The notes under the pieces are model-generated. The model saw only the letters and a list, made by a program, of their open reading frames with translations. It searched no databases and was not told the origin of the DNA. A DNA stretch of 64,000 nt from Cobetia marina (lineage in GTDB: Bacteria > Pseudomonadota > Gammaproteobacteria > Pseudomonadales > Halomonadaceae), in the NCBI RefSeq assembly GCF_001720485.1, contig NZ_CP017114.1:1-64000 (forward strand). Reading direction: 5' to 3'. A program made the translations under genes and the position numbers. Each line of letters begins with the position of its first letter. Position 1 is the first letter of the stretch. Below, piece after piece: positions 53,064 through 61,061 of this stretch.

Positions 53064-53196
53064 AGAATGTAAAACGGCTGTAGGCTTGATGATACGTCGC
53101 GTTACATAGGTGTAAAAACAACCGCTTATCGCCTATTTCCTCCTGTCTCGACTGATACACTGCACCGTCACTCAGATCATGCCCAGAGGCTGACTA
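53064..53196 (+). promoter_or_regulatory. leader of BCCT copy 2
   Basis: Counterpart of 51143-51275 at identical distance from the ATG. Conserved blocks: AGAATGTAA, GGCTTG-TGATAC-TCGCGT-ACA at the 5' side, CTGATA-ACTGC and CATGCCCAGAGGC near the start codon. The middle section differs (TTATCGCCTATTTCCTCC). Confidence 0.75.
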
Positions 53197-54777
53197 ATGA
53201 CGGATTCTTCCCGGACTGTTTCGTCCGGCTCCGCCACACCGGTAACTCCCCCCGCTGATTCCGCACACTCCCCGCAAGGTATCGACTGGCCTGTCTTCAT
53301 CATCAGTGGTGGCGTGCTGGCGCTGTTCGCCATCGCCGCACTGGTCGATCTCGACGGTGTCTCCGCGCTCATCCAGAGTGCCTTCGGTGTCTCGACCCAC
53401 TACTTCGGTGCCTACTGGCAAGCGCTGATGCTGGCGACCTTCGTCATCGCCATCGTGCTGACCATCGGCCGCACCGGACGGGTGCGCATGGGCGGACTCG
53501 CCGCGCCGGATATCTCGACGCTGCGCTGGATGGCCATCATCCTGTGCACGCTGCTGGCGGGCGGTGGTGTCTTCTGGGCAGCGGCCGAGCCGATCGCTCA
53601 CTTCACCTCGCCGCCGCCGGTGTTCGGCGCCGATGCCCCGACGGGCAACGCCGATGCCGCCTACAACGCGCTGGCGCAGAGCTTCATGCACTGGGGCTTC
53701 CTGGCCTGGGCGATGCTCGGCAGCCTGACCGGCATCATCTTCATGTACCTGCACTACGAGAAGGGGCTGCCGCTCAAGCCGCGCACGCTGCTCTACCCGC
53801 TGTTCGGCGACCGCGTCATGCGTGGCCCCGTCGGCGCACTGGTGGATGCCTGCTGCGTGCTGGCGGTGGTCGCCGGTACCGTCGGCCCCATCGGCTTCCT
53901 CGGCCTGCAGGTCAGCTATGGCCTCAATGCGCTGTTCGGCATCCCCGATACCTACACGACCCAGCTCACCCTGCTGCTCGTGCTGACCGTCATCTACACC
54001 CTGTCAGCGGTGAGCGGCGTGACCCGTGGCATCCAGTTCCTGAGCAGCACCAACGTCCTGCTCGGCGGCGCGCTGTTGCTGTTCATCCTGATCATGGGCC
54101 CGACCGGCTTCCTGCTGGATGCCTTCCCGCAAGGGCTGGTGCGCTACGTCGGCGACTTCGTCTCCATGTCCACCTTCCGTGCTGACGATGGCTGGCTGAA
54201 TGGCTGGACGCTGTTCTTCTGGGGCTGGTTCATCGGCTATGGTCCGCTGATGGCGATGTTCGTCGCGCGCATCTCGCGTGGCCGTACCCTGCGTCAGATG
54301 GTGCTGTTGATCGCGGTCATCTCGCCGCTGGTAACCTGCCTGTGGTTCACCATCATCGGTGGCAGCGGTCTCGCCTTCGAGCTGAGCAACCCGGGCAGCG
54401 TCTCCGGCCCGTTCACCGGCTTCAACCTGCCGGCAGCGCTGATCGCCATCACCCAGCAACTGCCGTTCGGCTTCACCATCTCGGTGCTGTTCCTGGTGCT
54501 GACCACGCTGTTCGTCGCCACCACCGGTGACTCGATGACCTACGCCGTCTCGATGGTGATGAGCGGCCACGACAATCCGCCGCGTGGCGTGCGCGTGTTC
54601 TGGAGCCTGATGATGGGCGTGGTCGCGGCGCTGCTGATCTCGATGGGCGATGGCGGCATCAATGCGCTGCAATCCTTCATCGTCGTCACCGCCGTGCCAG
54701 TGTCACTGATTCTGCTGCCCAGCCTGTGGAACGCTCCGCTGATTGCCCGCCGCATGGCGCGTGAGCAGGGCGTCTGA
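53197..54777 (+). CDS. BCCT-family transporter, copy 2
   Basis: 526 residues, the same length as copy 1, and most positions identical; the difference is largest in the first 25 residues and in the loop before helix 8. Helix 8 reads WTLFFWGWFIGYGPLMAM, with Tyr where copy 1 has Phe and BetP has Trp377. Own leader and own terminator, so the copies can be expressed separately. Recent tandem duplication with beginning divergence is the simplest reading. Confidence 0.88.
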   Translation: MTDSSRTVSSGSATPVTPPADSAHSPQGIDWPVFIISGGVLALFAIAALVDLDGVSALIQSAFGVSTHYFGAYWQALMLATFVIAIVLTIGRTGRVRMGGLAAPDISTLRWMAIILCTLLAGGGVFWAAAEPIAHFTSPPPVFGADAPTGNADAAYNALAQSFMHWGFLAWAMLGSLTGIIFMYLHYEKGLPLKPRTLLYPLFGDRVMRGPVGALVDACCVLAVVAGTVGPIGFLGLQVSYGLNALFGIPDTYTTQLTLLLVLTVIYTLSAVSGVTRGIQFLSSTNVLLGGALLLFILIMGPTGFLLDAFPQGLVRYVGDFVSMSTFRADDGWLNGWTLFFWGWFIGYGPLMAMFVARISRGRTLRQMVLLIAVISPLVTCLWFTIIGGSGLAFELSNPGSVSGPFTGFNLPAALIAITQQLPFGFTISVLFLVLTTLFVATTGDSMTYAVSMVMSGHDNPPRGVRVFWSLMMGVVAALLISMGDGGINALQSFIVVTAVPVSLILLPSLWNAPLIARRMAREQGV

Positions 54778-54818
54778 TCGGCTCGCACGCTCGAGAGCAA
54801 TGAGTGTGTCGCACCATC

Positions 54819-54847
54819 AAAAACGCCGCCCCGAGGGGCGGCGTTTT
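54819..54847. terminator. bidirectional Rho-independent terminator
   Basis: AAAACGCCGCCCC and GGGGCGGCGTTTT around a tight loop; convergent BCCT copy 2 and ohr. Confidence 0.88.
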
Positions 54848-54873
54848 CGTGTCTGGCGATCAGTCGCCAGTCA

Positions 54874-55302
54874 TCAGACGCTGACGTTCAGCGTCACATC
54901 GATGTTGCCACGCGTCGCGTTGGAGTAAGGGCACACCTGGTGCGCCTTCTCGACCAGCGCATCCGCCTCGGCCTTGTCCATGCCCGGCAGACTGATATCC
55001 AGCGCCACCTCGATACCGAAACCGGCCGGAATCTGGCCGATACCCACCTTGCCGGTGATCTCCAGGCCTTCCGGCAGCGTCACGCCGTCAGTGCTGGCCA
55101 CGTGCTTCATGGCACCGATGAAGCACGCAGAGTAACCCGCCGCGAACAGCTGCTCCGGGTTGGTGCCTTCACCGCCACCACCGCCCAGCTCCTTCGGTGT
55201 GCTCAGGGTGACATCCAGCGCACCATCGGAAGAACGCGACTTGCCCTCACGACCCCCAGTGGTAGTGGCTTCTGCACGGTACAGCACTTGTTCGATAGAC
55301 AT
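54874..55302 (-). CDS. ohr: organic hydroperoxide resistance protein
   Basis: Thiol peroxidase of the Ohr/OsmC family, 142 residues, the standard length. The two redox cysteines are Cys60 (AAGYSACF) and Cys124 ([13 protein letters not shown]), the Ohr rather than OsmC pattern. AAGGAG precedes ATG 55302. No ohrR gene is adjacent. The upstream TTTCAATTGCTAGG near 55371 has a CAATTG core like OhrR sites, but this is weak. Confidence 0.95.
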   Translation of the reverse strand: MSIEQVLYRAEATTTGGREGKSRSSDGALDVTLSTPKELGGGGGEGTNPEQLFAAGYSACFIGAMKHVASTDGVTLPEGLEITGKVGIGQIPAGFGIEVALDISLPGMDKAEADALVEKAHQVCPYSNATRGNIDVTLNVSV

Positions 55303-55401
55303 GCCTGACTCCTTGAGCGGAAATGCCCTCAGCTGAGGGATGCAGACAAGATGGCGCCTGTCGGGCAGAGTTTCAATTGCTAGGACACGGGAGCCAGCCA
55401 T

Positions 55402-56259
55402 TCACAGTAGGTGTGCGCGATAGCTTTGCGGATTGAGCGTCAATTGCGGGTAAAGATCCCCCCTCAAGCAGTACATGTTGGGTTGGGTTAAGAAGCTAAA
55501 GATGCGGAAAAGATGGTAGTGCTCTGGATTGGCTTGTGAGCACTTGAGTTCATTTGGCGTGATGAAAAAAGCGCACTCTTTGGCGAATGCCGTCGTCTTC
55601 ACCTCGATCCAGCGCTCTCGGCCATCAGCCTCAAAGGACAGGACGTCATAGCCCAAGCCATCGCCCTGTGTTTTCGCCACATGCTCGACCTTCTCGGCCA
55701 GCGATGTCTGGCCTTCTTTTCTGAGGCGCATCTTCTCAAAGGCCACCACAAAACGCTCGCCGGCACTCCCCAGTGCATGGTTGCGGGCTTCTCGCGCCAG
55801 GTAATCGCGCTTAACCGGTGTGGGTGTTACGTAACGTTGTTTAGCTTCCTGCACGCTTATCGGAGGTGTTTTAGAGTCCGGCGGCGTCACAATGATCGAG
55901 GTATCCTTTGGGGCTGGCGCATCAATCACCGGGCGATCCGCCGCATTGCGCGCTGCTTGATCGAATAGCTCAGTACGAAGCAGATGGCGCTCAACGACAT
56001 CGACCAGCATGCCCTGATAGTTACTCATCGGCTTGTAGCCATTGATATAGGGGCAGTCAGCATCTCGTAGCACGGCGCTGATGTTTTGATGCTTAAACTC
56101 GATAGAGGCTCTCGAGCGACGATGTAATTTCTTGGCAAGCTCGCGATTGTGTTCTGTCTTCACATAATGCTGGCCACATAACTCTGCAATTAGCATCTTC
56201 TTATACGTCTCGACAGTCGCAATAACTTCTTCACCACTCCATGGTTCGGGTCTGCTCAT
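55402..56259 (-). CDS. DUF3883 protein with PD-(D/E)XK-like core, probably acquired
   Basis: 285 residues from ATG 56259, which has AGGAG 8 nt upstream; the GTG at 56277 would leave that site inside the gene. N-terminal region (about 1-95) is a charged domain seen in HNH/DUF3883 nuclease-like proteins (YKKMLIAELCGQHYVKTEHN, SIEFKHQNISAVL, INGYKPMSNYQ). A Pro/Thr linker follows. The C-terminal DUF3883 domain (about 160-285) has GSAGERFVVAFE with Glu168, GLGYDVLSF with Asp205 and WIEVKTT with Glu219/Lys221, the D...ExK pattern of restriction-type nucleases. AT-richer than its neighbours. It lies 24 nt downstream of yicC on the same strand. DNA-targeting role is inference. Confidence 0.75.
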   Translation of the reverse strand: MSRPEPWSGEEVIATVETYKKMLIAELCGQHYVKTEHNRELAKKLHRRSRASIEFKHQNISAVLRDADCPYINGYKPMSNYQGMLVDVVERHLLRTELFDQAARNAADRPVIDAPAPKDTSIIVTPPDSKTPPISVQEAKQRYVTPTPVKRDYLAREARNHALGSAGERFVVAFEKMRLRKEGQTSLAEKVEHVAKTQGDGLGYDVLSFEADGRERWIEVKTTAFAKECAFFITPNELKCSQANPEHYHLFRIFSFLTQPNMYCLRGDLYPQLTLNPQSYRAHLL

Positions 56260-56283
56260 CCGACTAACTCCTGTCACAAGACT

Positions 56284-57147
56284 TCACTCGATATTCTGAA
56301 TCTGCTCACGCATCTGTTCGATCAGTACCTTGAGCTCGACGGCGCAGCGGGTGGTGTCGGCGACGACGGATTTGGAGGAGAGGGTGTTGGCTTCGCGGTT
56401 GAGTTCCTGCATCAGGAAGTCGAGGCGGCGGCCGATGGGGCCCTTCTGGGTGAGCTGACGACGGACTTCGCTGACGTGGGTGTCGAGGCGGTCGAGTTCT
56501 TCATCGACATCGGCCTTCTGGGCCATCAGGGTCAGTTCGGCTTCCAGGCGTTGCGGGTCGAGGGTGGCGCGAACTTCCTCGAGGCGAGCGAGCAGGGTTT
56601 CACGCTGTCGGGCGAGGATGTCCGGCATCAGGCGGCGGACTTCGGCGACGTGGCTGTCGACGCTGTCGAGGCGAGCGGTGATGAGTTCGGCGAGGCGTTC
56701 GCCTTCGCGGGCGCGGCCTTCGATGTGCTCGTCCAGCGCGCGCTTGAACAGACTCAAGGCATCGGCCTTGATGCGCTCCTGATCGGCTCCTTCGCGTACC
56801 AGTACGCCGGGGTAGTCGAGCAGGGCGAGGCGTGAGGGCTGCGGGGCGTCCGGGCAGTGCTGGCCGACTTCGGCGAGCACGCGGCTGAGTTCGCCCAGGC
56901 GTCTGGCATCGACGGCGAGGCTGTCGGCACCGGCTTCGGCGTCAAAGCGCAGCGAGAGTTCGACCTTGCCGCGGCTGAGGCGCTTGCGCAGGCCTTCGCG
57001 GAAGGCGCTTTCGAGTTCGCGCAGGCTGTCGGGCAGGCGGAAGTGCGGTTCGAGATAGCGCTGGTTCACCGAGCGCAGCTCCAGCGTCAGGGTGCCGTAG
57101 TCGGCTTCATGGGTCTGGCGGCTGAAGGCGGTCATGCTGTGGACCAT
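56284..57147 (-). CDS. yicC: YicC-family endoribonuclease
   Basis: 287 residues. The N-terminal MTAFSRQTHEADYGTLTLELRSVNQRYLE and the C-terminal DELDRLDTHVSEVRRQL...GRRLDFLMQELNREANTLSSKSVVADTTRCAVELKVLIEQMREQIQNIE segments are the YicC and DUF1732 signatures; family members are RNases acting on small RNAs. ATG 57147 has GGAGCACG upstream. Divergent from rph, as in Pseudomonas. Confidence 0.95.
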   Translation of the reverse strand: MVHSMTAFSRQTHEADYGTLTLELRSVNQRYLEPHFRLPDSLRELESAFREGLRKRLSRGKVELSLRFDAEAGADSLAVDARRLGELSRVLAEVGQHCPDAPQPSRLALLDYPGVLVREGADQERIKADALSLFKRALDEHIEGRAREGERLAELITARLDSVDSHVAEVRRLMPDILARQRETLLARLEEVRATLDPQRLEAELTLMAQKADVDEELDRLDTHVSEVRRQLTQKGPIGRRLDFLMQELNREANTLSSKSVVADTTRCAVELKVLIEQMREQIQNIE

Positions 57148-57342
57148 GACGTGCTCCTTGTCGGTTGGCTGTCAGAAGAGAGGCGGTGCATGAGCGACCG
57201 CGCTGATAGCCTGAAGTGTACGCGTGCCGCTCTTGAGCGCCCAGTTATCAGGAGCAGGTCTGGCCCGCGCGGTGCGAAGGTCGTCGCCCGTGGCTGCGGC
57301 GTGTAGACTCTGGCCTCCCGAAGACTGTAACAAGGAATCCCC

Positions 57343-58089
57343 ATGAGCGAAGCCAACGTGACCCGTCCCAGTGGCCGCACCCCGGAGCAGCCGCGCGAGA
57401 TCCGCCTGACCCGTGAGTTCACTCGTCACGCCGAGGGCTCGGTGCTGGTGGAGTTCGGGGATACCCGCGTACTGTGCACCGCCTCTGTCGTGGCGGGCGT
57501 GCCGCGCTGGCTGCGCGGTTCCGGCAAGGGCTGGCTGACCGCCGAATATGGCATGCTGCCGCGGGCGACCCACACCCGCAGTGATCGTGAGGCGGCGCGT
57601 GGCAAGCAGGGTGGCCGTACGGTGGAGATCCAGCGTCTGATCGGCCGTGCGCTGCGCGCTGCGGTGGACCTCAAGAAGCTGGGCGAATACACCATCACCA
57701 TCGACTGCGATGTGCTGCAGGCCGATGGCGGCACGCGTACCGCGGCGATCACCGGTGGCTGTGTGGCGCTGGTCGATGCGCTGCAGGGCCTGCAGCGTGA
57801 GCGCAAGATCAAGACCGACCCGCTGGTGAGTCTGGTCAGCGCCGTGTCCGTCGGTATCTACAAGGGCGTGCCGGTCACGGATCTCGACTATCCGGAAGAC
57901 AGCAAGGCCGATACCGACATGAACGTGGTGATGGCGGAAGGCAAGGGGCTGATCGAGGTGCAGGGCACGGCCGAAGGCGCAGCCTTTGATCGCGCCGAGC
58001 TCAACGCGCTGCTGGATCTCGCCGAGCGGACCGGAGCGGAGCTGTTCGCCGCGCAGCGTGCGGCGCTGGGCATGCCCGCCGAGGCCTGA
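57343..58089 (+). CDS. rph: ribonuclease PH
   Basis: Phosphorolytic 3'-5' exoribonuclease for tRNA 3' maturation, 248 residues. Motifs: [15 protein letters not shown], the phosphate-site segment [44 protein letters not shown] and the catalytic Asp region [16 protein letters not shown]. Full length, unlike the frameshifted rph of E. coli K-12. Confidence 0.97.
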   Translation: MSEANVTRPSGRTPEQPREIRLTREFTRHAEGSVLVEFGDTRVLCTASVVAGVPRWLRGSGKGWLTAEYGMLPRATHTRSDREAARGKQGGRTVEIQRLIGRALRAAVDLKKLGEYTITIDCDVLQADGGTRTAAITGGCVALVDALQGLQRERKIKTDPLVSLVSAVSVGIYKGVPVTDLDYPEDSKADTDMNVVMAEGKGLIEVQGTAEGAAFDRAELNALLDLAERTGAELFAAQRAALGMPAEA

Positions 58090-58110
58090 GTCCTTTTTCG
58101 GGACCCGACG

Positions 58111-58148
58111 GAAAACGCCCCCATCGCTTGCGCGGTGGGGGCGTTTTC
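58111..58148. terminator. bidirectional Rho-independent terminator
   Basis: GAAAACGCCCCCA and TGGGGGCGTTTTC pair around a GC-rich inner loop; between convergent rph and crc. Confidence 0.88.
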
Positions 58149-58222
58149 GTCAGTGCCGGATGGCACATCATGCGACTGGCAGGGTGGCCCGAGGCCGAGC
58201 GCTCAAGGCGAGACGCGACGGA

Positions 58223-58990
58223 TCACAGTTCGAGGTCGTACTCGACGATCACCGGTGCGAATTCGCTGAAGGTCGCGTCGGTATCGATCCATGCGTCCTT
58301 GATGTGACGACGCAGGTTCGGGTCGATGACCTGATAGTCCAGGCGCCAGCCTTCCTGACGGGCGCGCGGCTGGTCACTGTCCAGCGCCGGCCACCAGGAG
58401 TACTGGTGAGCCTCGCGATTGACCTCACGGAAGGCATCGATGAAGCCGATCGGGCCGAAGACCTGATCCATCCAGGCGCGCTCTTCCGGCTTGAAGCCGG
58501 GCGTCATCTGGTTGTCGGACCAGTTGGCGAGATCGACGGTCTTGTGGGCCACATGCCAGGTGCCGCAGATCATGTAATCACGACGCTTGCGGCGCAGCTT
58601 GCTGAGGTATTCCTGATACTGCTCCATGAAGGCGCCCTTGGCGTCCGGATCACTGCCGTCAGGCATCAGGAAGGAGCAGATGCTGAAGCGGTCGTAATCG
58701 GCCTGCAGGTAGCGGCCTTCGTTGTCGCACTGCTCGAAGCCCAGTCCATACATGATGGCCTTGGGAATCTGGCGGCAGTAGAGGCCTACGCCCGAGAAGC
58801 CGTCTTTCTCGGCGTCAAGGAAGTAGCCTTCATACCCTTCCGGGTAGAGGATGCTGTCGTCGAGCTCGAAGCTCTTGGCCTTGAGGTTCTGGATGCAGAC
58901 GACGTCAGCGTCCTGACTGGCAAGCCAGTCGAGGAAGCCGCGGCTGACCGCTTCTCGAATACCATTGACGTTAACTGTAGCGATTTTCAT
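58223..58990 (-). CDS. crc: Crc-like catabolite repression control protein
   Basis: Exonuclease III fold, 255 residues, at the crc position (rph-crc-pyrE) of Pseudomonas. Nuclease residues are lost: the metal-binding Glu of LQETK is Asn35 (IQNLK), the GDxN loop is GTWH at 143-146, and the terminal SDH is SEF at 242-244; Asp218 (RLDYQ) remains. Pseudomonas Crc shows the same kind of losses. It also shares PGFKPEERAWMD and QYSWWP with Crc. In Pseudomonas, Crc acts with Hfq in translational catabolite repression; the same role here is inference. Confidence 0.85.
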   Translation of the reverse strand: MKIATVNVNGIREAVSRGFLDWLASQDADVVCIQNLKAKSFELDDSILYPEGYEGYFLDAEKDGFSGVGLYCRQIPKAIMYGLGFEQCDNEGRYLQADYDRFSICSFLMPDGSDPDAKGAFMEQYQEYLSKLRRKRRDYMICGTWHVAHKTVDLANWSDNQMTPGFKPEERAWMDQVFGPIGFIDAFREVNREAHQYSWWPALDSDQPRARQEGWRLDYQVIDPNLRRHIKDAWIDTDATFSEFAPVIVEYDLEL

Positions 58991-59076
58991 ACGTGGTCCC
59001 TGGTTCGTCGCGCCTGTATGATACCCGAGCTTTAGACGATTTGGTAAATGGCTAACGAATTCAAAGGTGATATCGG

Positions 59077-59751
59077 ATGCAGGACTACCAGCGGGAGTTC
59101 ATTGAGTTTGCCATCGAGCAGGACGTGCTGCGGTTTGGCGAGTTTACGCTCAAGTCCGGGCGGGTGAGCCCCTACTTCTTCAATGCTGGCCTGTTCCGCT
59201 CCGGTCAGGCGTTGGCGCGCCTGGGCCGTTTCTACGCCCGCGCCATCGTCGACTCGGGCCTGGAGGCCGACGTGCTGTTCGGCCCTGCCTACAAGGGCAT
59301 CCCGCTGGGTGCCGTGACGGCCGTCGCGCTGGCCGACCACCATCAGCGCGACATGCCGTTTACCTTCAATCGCAAGGAAGCCAAGACGCATGGTGAAGGC
59401 GGCTCGCTGGTCGGCGCGCCCCTGGAAGGCCGCGTGATGATCATCGATGACGTCATCACCGCCGGTACCGCCATCGGCGAAGTGATGGAGATCATCCACG
59501 CCGAGCGTGCCAAGGCGGCGGGGGTCGTGATCGCTCTGGACCGTCAGGAGCGTGCTCCGGATGGACAGGGTGGCCTGAAAGCGAACAGTGCCATCCAGGA
59601 AGTGGAAGCACGTTTCTCCATGCCCGTGGTCAGTATCGTGACGCTCGACCAGGTGCTGGAGTATCTTGAGCAATACGCACAGCAGGAACTGTCTGGGTAC
59701 GCGGCAGCTATCCGCGACTATCGTGCGCAGTACGGTCTCCAGAGCGCCTGA
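59077..59751 (+). CDS. pyrE: orotate phosphoribosyltransferase
   Basis: Pyrimidine synthesis: orotate plus PRPP to OMP. 224 residues. [17 protein letters not shown] near residue 25, [13 protein letters not shown] near 98 and the PRPP-binding loop [16 protein letters not shown] near 121-136. Divergent from crc with an 86-nt gap. Confidence 0.97.
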   Translation: MQDYQREFIEFAIEQDVLRFGEFTLKSGRVSPYFFNAGLFRSGQALARLGRFYARAIVDSGLEADVLFGPAYKGIPLGAVTAVALADHHQRDMPFTFNRKEAKTHGEGGSLVGAPLEGRVMIIDDVITAGTAIGEVMEIIHAERAKAAGVVIALDRQERAPDGQGGLKANSAIQEVEARFSMPVVSIVTLDQVLEYLEQYAQQELSGYAAAIRDYRAQYGLQSA

Positions 59752-59806
59752 GAGCGCTCATGACCCGCGCACACCACATTTCCCAGTCACGTAGAGAGAC
59801 ATGCAC

Positions 59807-60367
59807 ATGACAGCTTACCGTAACATTCTCGGCCTTTCGGCAGCTATCCTTGCCGCTAGCCTGTCCGCCCCGGCACTCGCCGGCAACGCCGATCTCAACC
59901 TCAACAGTGAAGCCGTCCAGGGCGAGCTGAACGGCGAGATCAGCAACGGCGTCCAGCTCGGCGGCGGTATCCTGTCCAGCGATGACCACGATGATGTCAC
60001 CGCCGGTCACGTCCAGCTGCTGGGCACCGAGCGCACCAGCGAATACGACGTGGGCCTCGGCGCACGCTGGAGCCAGTACGACACCGACCACGGTGACGGC
60101 GGCGGTCTGGGCCTGGGCGGCTATGGCTACTACTACCTGCCGGGCGCGCCGCGCGTCTCGCTGGGTGGCTATGGCTACGTCACCCCGAACGTCGTGACCA
60201 GCGACGAGCTGGAGCACAGCTACGAATACGGTCTGCGCGCCCGCTACCAGGTCATCGACAACGTCGAAGGTTATGTCGGCTACCGCAAGGTGAAGGCGGA
60301 CTTCGACAACCGTGACGAGCGCACGCTGGATTCCGGCCCGCTGGTCGGCATGCGTCTGCAGTTCTGA
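59807..60367 (+). CDS. YfaZ-family outer membrane protein
   Basis: 186 residues from ATG 59807; ATG 59801 would sit too close to GAGAGA. Signal peptide of about 25 residues ([19 protein letters not shown]), then a Gly/Tyr/Asp-rich beta-strand pattern ([54 protein letters not shown]) ending in Phe (LVGMRLQF), the outer-membrane sorting signal. A small porin-like barrel; function unknown. Confidence 0.85.
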   Translation: MTAYRNILGLSAAILAASLSAPALAGNADLNLNSEAVQGELNGEISNGVQLGGGILSSDDHDDVTAGHVQLLGTERTSEYDVGLGARWSQYDTDHGDGGGLGLGGYGYYYLPGAPRVSLGGYGYVTPNVVTSDELEHSYEYGLRARYQVIDNVEGYVGYRKVKADFDNRDERTLDSGPLVGMRLQF

Positions 60368-60406
60368 TTCCCGCCCTGCGCGACGGATGCGCATTGCGGT
60401 AAGATG

Positions 60407-60429
60407 GCGGGCCCTTCGGGGCCCGCTTT
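60407..60429 (+). terminator. terminator after the YfaZ-like gene
   Basis: GCGGGCCC, TTCG loop, GGGCCCGC, then TTTGCGTTG; 40 nt after the stop. Confidence 0.8.
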
Positions 60430-60512
60430 GCGTTGTCCTGGCGGGCGGTGCTGCCATGAGGGGAATGCTGGCCTGCCAACGCCCTGTTTCGTCATCTGCC
60501 GCGAGTTCGCTC

Positions 60513-60986
60513 ATGCTCGATATCGTGCTCTATCAGCCCGAGATTCCGCCCAATACCGGCAACATCATCCGCCTGTGCGCCAATACCGGCTTTCGCCTGC
60601 ATCTGATCGAGCCGCTCGGGTTCGAGCTGGAGGACAAGCGCCTGCGGCGTGCCGGACTCGATTATCATGAGTGGGCACGTGTGCAGTGCCATGCCAGCCT
60701 CGATGACTTCGTCGCGAGCGTGAAGCCTGCGCGTATCTTCGCGCTCTCGACGCGGGGCCGCACCGCGCCGCATGAGGCCAGCTTCCAGGCCGGTGATGCG
60801 CTGGTGTTCGGCCCGGAGACGCGCGGCCTGCCACAGGCGATGCTCGACAGTCTCCCCCGCGAGCAGGTATTGCGCCTGCCGATGCTGGCCGACAGCCGCA
60901 GCATGAATCTGTCGAATGCCGTCGCCGTCGTCGTCTACGAAAGCTGGCGTCAGCTCGACTTTGCCGGGGCCGTGCAGCTTGATTGA
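60513..60986 (+). CDS. trmL: tRNA (cytidine/uridine-2'-O)-methyltransferase TrmL
   Basis: SPOUT methyltransferase acting on wobble position 34 of tRNA-Leu; 157 residues, exactly the E. coli length. [38 protein letters not shown] and [22 protein letters not shown] form the knotted SAM site. ATG 60513 is set by the family start; no strong ribosome-binding site is seen. Confidence 0.95.
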   Translation: MLDIVLYQPEIPPNTGNIIRLCANTGFRLHLIEPLGFELEDKRLRRAGLDYHEWARVQCHASLDDFVASVKPARIFALSTRGRTAPHEASFQAGDALVFGPETRGLPQAMLDSLPREQVLRLPMLADSRSMNLSNAVAVVVYESWRQLDFAGAVQLD

Positions 60987-61061
60987 GTGCGCTGCCCGGT
61001 CGTGCCCGGCACCACCAGAGATGTTTCTTCGATTGATTTCCTCGCCCAGCAGGACACCGTG

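Larger units (their letters stand above)
52857..53196. other. 340-nt region between the BCCT genes: terminator plus duplicated leader
   Basis: It holds a short degenerate repeat after copy 1 (GACATGA-TTCG-CCCGGCATGATTCGTCC, near 52889-52920), the terminator at 52959-52988 and the leader copy from 53064. No gene. Confidence 0.6.

Noticed and set aside
55360..55385. OhrR operator upstream of ohr
   Set aside because: Only a CAATTG core is present and no ohrR gene is adjacent; too weak to list as a feature.
57986..59035. 349-codon plus-strand frame opposite crc
   Set aside because: It begins inside rph and runs antisense to crc; both real genes are clear.
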